Assembly (NCBI RefSeq): GCF_900100385.1 | Contig: NZ_FNFC01000004.1 | Coordinates: 175,665-239,664 of the forward strand | Origin: Halovenus aranensis | GTDB lineage: Archaea > Halobacteriota > Halobacteria > Halobacteriales > Haloarculaceae | DNA: 64,000 nt | Direction of reading: 5' to 3' | Shown here: piece after piece, positions 62,221-64,000 of the stretch | Layout: each line of letters begins with the position of its first letter | How positions within the stretch are numbered: position 1 is the stretch's first letter | The notes under the pieces: generated by a model | What the model saw: only the letters and a program-made list of their open reading frames with translations | Told to the model about the DNA's origin: nothing | The model's database searches: none | Position numbers and translations under genes: made by a program

Positions 62221-63183
62221 CTATAGAATCAACCTTCCTTCGGAAGCGTAGCAATAGATACTCCGAACCAATAACGTAGCAGTAATAGCGCAGTGGAGTG
62301 CAACCTCTGAAGAGGTATCCCACCTCTCAAGGACCTCAGTATCATCTCCGTGCGCGCCTCCTTTGTTTCTGATCTCAGCTAACGCGAAGACTCTACGCTT
62401 GTGAATACGCTTTACCAAATCATCTCCCTGTAGATGGTTAACAACCGGAATTATTCCAGAGGCGCTTCCATAGTCACGATCATCACTCCCGTACTTGTCT
62501 CCAACATTTCTAAGAAAGTCTTCAAACGCCCTCCCTGTAGCACTAATTGAATCTCGTGGACTTTGTGTATGTTTCAGATAGCCGTTTGATAAGTCAGTCT
62601 TTGTGTCTTCATCTAAGAAAGACATCAACTCTTCTCCCAATATTTCGTCCAGATATATCCTTACTTCAAGTTCCGAATCAAGAGACTCTCGAAGTTGTTC
62701 GATTGAGTGGGTGGAATCTGTTGGGATTTCTCGAACCTCAATAGAAACGTCTCCTTCTTCGGTCAATATTCCTGCATACTGACCTAACCGTTCAAAATAC
62801 GTGTTCATATACTCTTGCCCACTTGCTAAGTCCTCATATGCCGCGTATACCATCTTTGAAGCTTGTTCAGATGAATAGCCACGGTTCAGATAGGTTGCAT
62901 AATCTATGAATGGCTGATACCTCAATAGTGCTTTCTCGAAAACAGCGTTTCTATCATCTGGAGGCAACTGCTGTATCAGGTCACTGTATTCAATATCGAC
63001 GGTGTAACCACTCTCTACAATAATCTCCAATTCTTGTAGTACCTTGACTGATTCCCGAACCTTACGCTCGGAGTCATCGACGAATTGTGCCACTGTTTTC
63101 TCATCAGCACGCTCATCCAACTCGGAAAGAGCGAACAATATCTCAGCTATATCCTCTGGAGGGACTACGTATGCGGGGAACAT
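62221..63183 (-). CDS. HEPN/Abi_C-like abortive infection protein
   Basis: A 320-residue protein. The N-terminal 60 residues look like a winged helix (PPEDIAEILFALSELDERAD then DDSERKVRESVKVLQ). The C-terminal 110 residues match the Abi_C/HEPN pattern: GRAFEDFLRNVGDKYG, then FALAEIRNKGGAHG, where R-N-x4-H is the HEPN ribonuclease motif, then a final helix with ALHCAITATLLVRSIY. Proteins of this type cut RNA to stop infected cells. Its ATG follows the stop of the gene at 63184 directly, so the two form one operon. Confidence 0.68.
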   Translation of the reverse strand: MFPAYVVPPEDIAEILFALSELDERADEKTVAQFVDDSERKVRESVKVLQELEIIVESGYTVDIEYSDLIQQLPPDDRNAVFEKALLRYQPFIDYATYLNRGYSSEQASKMVYAAYEDLASGQEYMNTYFERLGQYAGILTEEGDVSIEVREIPTDSTHSIEQLRESLDSELEVRIYLDEILGEELMSFLDEDTKTDLSNGYLKHTQSPRDSISATGRAFEDFLRNVGDKYGSDDRDYGSASGIIPVVNHLQGDDLVKRIHKRRVFALAEIRNKGGAHGDDTEVLERWDTSSEVALHCAITATLLVRSIYCYASEGRLIL

Positions 63184-63773
63184 TCACTCTGAATCTTTGT
63201 TCTTGAGCGAGTTTATCAAAGATATAACTTCTTCGCTCTCCCAGTCAGCTGATGAGACTTCGATATCAACAGTGACATCGAAACCTGATTCTATACTCCC
63301 TTCGATAGTTTGGGATATCTCAGTATTCTCATTCTGAGTACTTGTCGGAGTGGAAGAAGTATCCGTGTCTTCAGAAGATTCCAAGTCCTCCTTTTCTCCT
63401 TCACTATTATCTTTCTCTTCGTCATCTTTGTCAATTGGAAGTTCTTCTTGAGTAGGTTTCTCTGCTTCTTCCTCCGGTTCTTCCGACGCTGAATCAGAGA
63501 GAAATTCAGAATATTCTTCGTTCACAACTAGACGAGTCGGATAACCGCTCTGTCCCCGCTTATATTCGCCGACACCACATTCATCTAAGACCTGTAAGAA
63601 CGTACCTGCGGCAGACTCAAGCGTTCTATCACTCACCCCAAAATCGAAATTAATTCCCATCTCACTTTGAACAACTTCTCTCTCAAGATACTGTCGGTAC
63701 TTCCCAACCGGCGTGAGCAGCGGAGCTAAAGCGTCGCTCTGATTGAGGAAGATGTCCGGTTCAGAAGTGTGCT
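63184..63773 (-). pseudogene. 3' part of partner protein gene, 5' end probably removed by a transposon
   Basis: A clean frame from 63660 (MGINFDFGVSDRTLES) gives 158 residues, but the coding pattern continues upstream without a start codon (LAPLLTPVGKYRQYLEREVV then QSEMGINFDFG) to a TAG near 63774-63776, where the ISH3-like element begins. The end (SGFDVTVDIEVSSADWESEE) forms one small domain after an acidic Ser/Glu linker (residues 55-120). I do not recognise the family with certainty. It is translationally coupled with the HEPN gene and was probably its regulator or sensor. Confidence 0.55.
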
Positions 63774-64000
63774 TGAGCTACCCGAACCGGACGGTGTTCT
63801 TTCGGCCGCAGACGTAAAAGAAGTAGCGGCTGACGTGATTGGACAGCTCCCAATGGAAGGAATCGAGGGCTCGCCCCTCGATTCCGGTGATATCTGGCCT
63901 GCCGTCACCATGGCCAGCGTCAACCAGTCGTCCGTTTGGGAGGTCACGTCCCAAACGGACGATACTCCCTGCGACGATACTGTCATGGACTGGCTCCACA
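63768..64000 (+). mobile_element. 5' end of an ISH3/IS4-type transposase gene, cut by window end
   Basis: The plus-strand frame starting at about the GTG at 63768 reads VLELPEPDGVLSAADVKEVA, then IGQLPMEGIEGSPLDSGDIW and VNQSSVWEVTSQTDDTPCDD with TVMDWLH at the edge. This N-terminal arrangement (helices, GDIW, then DTPxxDTVxxWL) resembles haloarchaeal ISH3/IS4-like transposases. The catalytic domain lies outside the window. The left element end is probably at about 63745-63765; the terminal repeat cannot be confirmed without the other end. Confidence 0.58.

Noticed and set aside
1..64000. CRISPR array or cas genes
   Set aside because: No series of regularly spaced direct repeats and no recognisable Cas protein was seen.
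1..64000. rRNA operon or Orc1/Cdc6 replication origin
   Set aside because: No rRNA sequence and no Orc1/Cdc6-type protein is present in the window.

Overview
The window is a piece of a haloarchaeal chromosome (class Halobacteria, genus not determined). The evidence is GC-rich, strongly acidic proteins, long Arg-rich antisense open frames, A/T-rich TATA-like boxes 25-30 nt upstream of leaderless starts, and haloarchaea-specific genes: double-length TatC, split nuoJ, haloarchaeal-type phosphomevalonate decarboxylase and HhH-extended eL32.

Positions 1-38.7 kb are core chromosome. In order they hold small housekeeping genes (UPF0179, DUF2237, phosphomevalonate decarboxylase); a minus-strand operon for the membrane arm of the respiratory complex I-like enzyme (nuoJ1-J2-K-L-M-N); a geranylgeranyl reductase; nop5-fibrillarin (C/D box RNP rRNA methylation); an Ogt-like protein; two PAS/GAF sensor kinases; the divergent Tat translocase genes tatC2 and tatC1; a TRAM protein; and a lipoprotein. 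Then comes the uninterrupted minus-strand ribosomal superoperon: SPOUT methyltransferase, uL3, uL4, uL23, uL2, uS19, uL22, uS3, uL29, Rnp1, uS17, uL14, uL24, eS4, uL5, uS14, uS8, uL6, eL32, eL19, uL18, uS5, uL30, uL15, SecY. An ABC exporter and tRNA-Gly(GCC) close the core part.

Positions 38.7-51.2 kb, directly after the tRNA, look like a provirus of the Pleolipoviridae type. A minus-strand block runs from small membrane proteins through a VP3-like 4-TM protein, a Tat-exported spike with coiled coil and C-terminal anchor, and ORF6-like and ORF7-like membrane proteins to a VP8-like P-loop NTPase. A short SNJ2-like tyrosine integrase lies at the far end. The provirus is damaged: an IS6-type element with a perfect 8-bp target duplication splits one gene, which can be rebuilt by removing the element. 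It also carries an A/T-rich cargo pair of unknown function behind an inverted-repeat and palindrome-rich control region.

Positions 51.3-64 kb are an accessory island of lower GC. It holds a pilin, a second integrase, an m5C methyltransferase with a probable restriction enzyme, and a compact operon of a YwgA/Panacea-like protein, a PD-(D/E)XK nuclease-like protein and a TGT/DpdA-like zinc protein. Further on are orphan membrane proteins, a repressor pseudogene, a HicB-like protein, a pentapeptide-repeat channel-like protein and a HEPN (Abi_C-like) gene with a partner that appears cut by an ISH3-type transposon running off the window end. The TGT-like/nuclease operon is the best candidate for a little-described defence or DNA-modification system.
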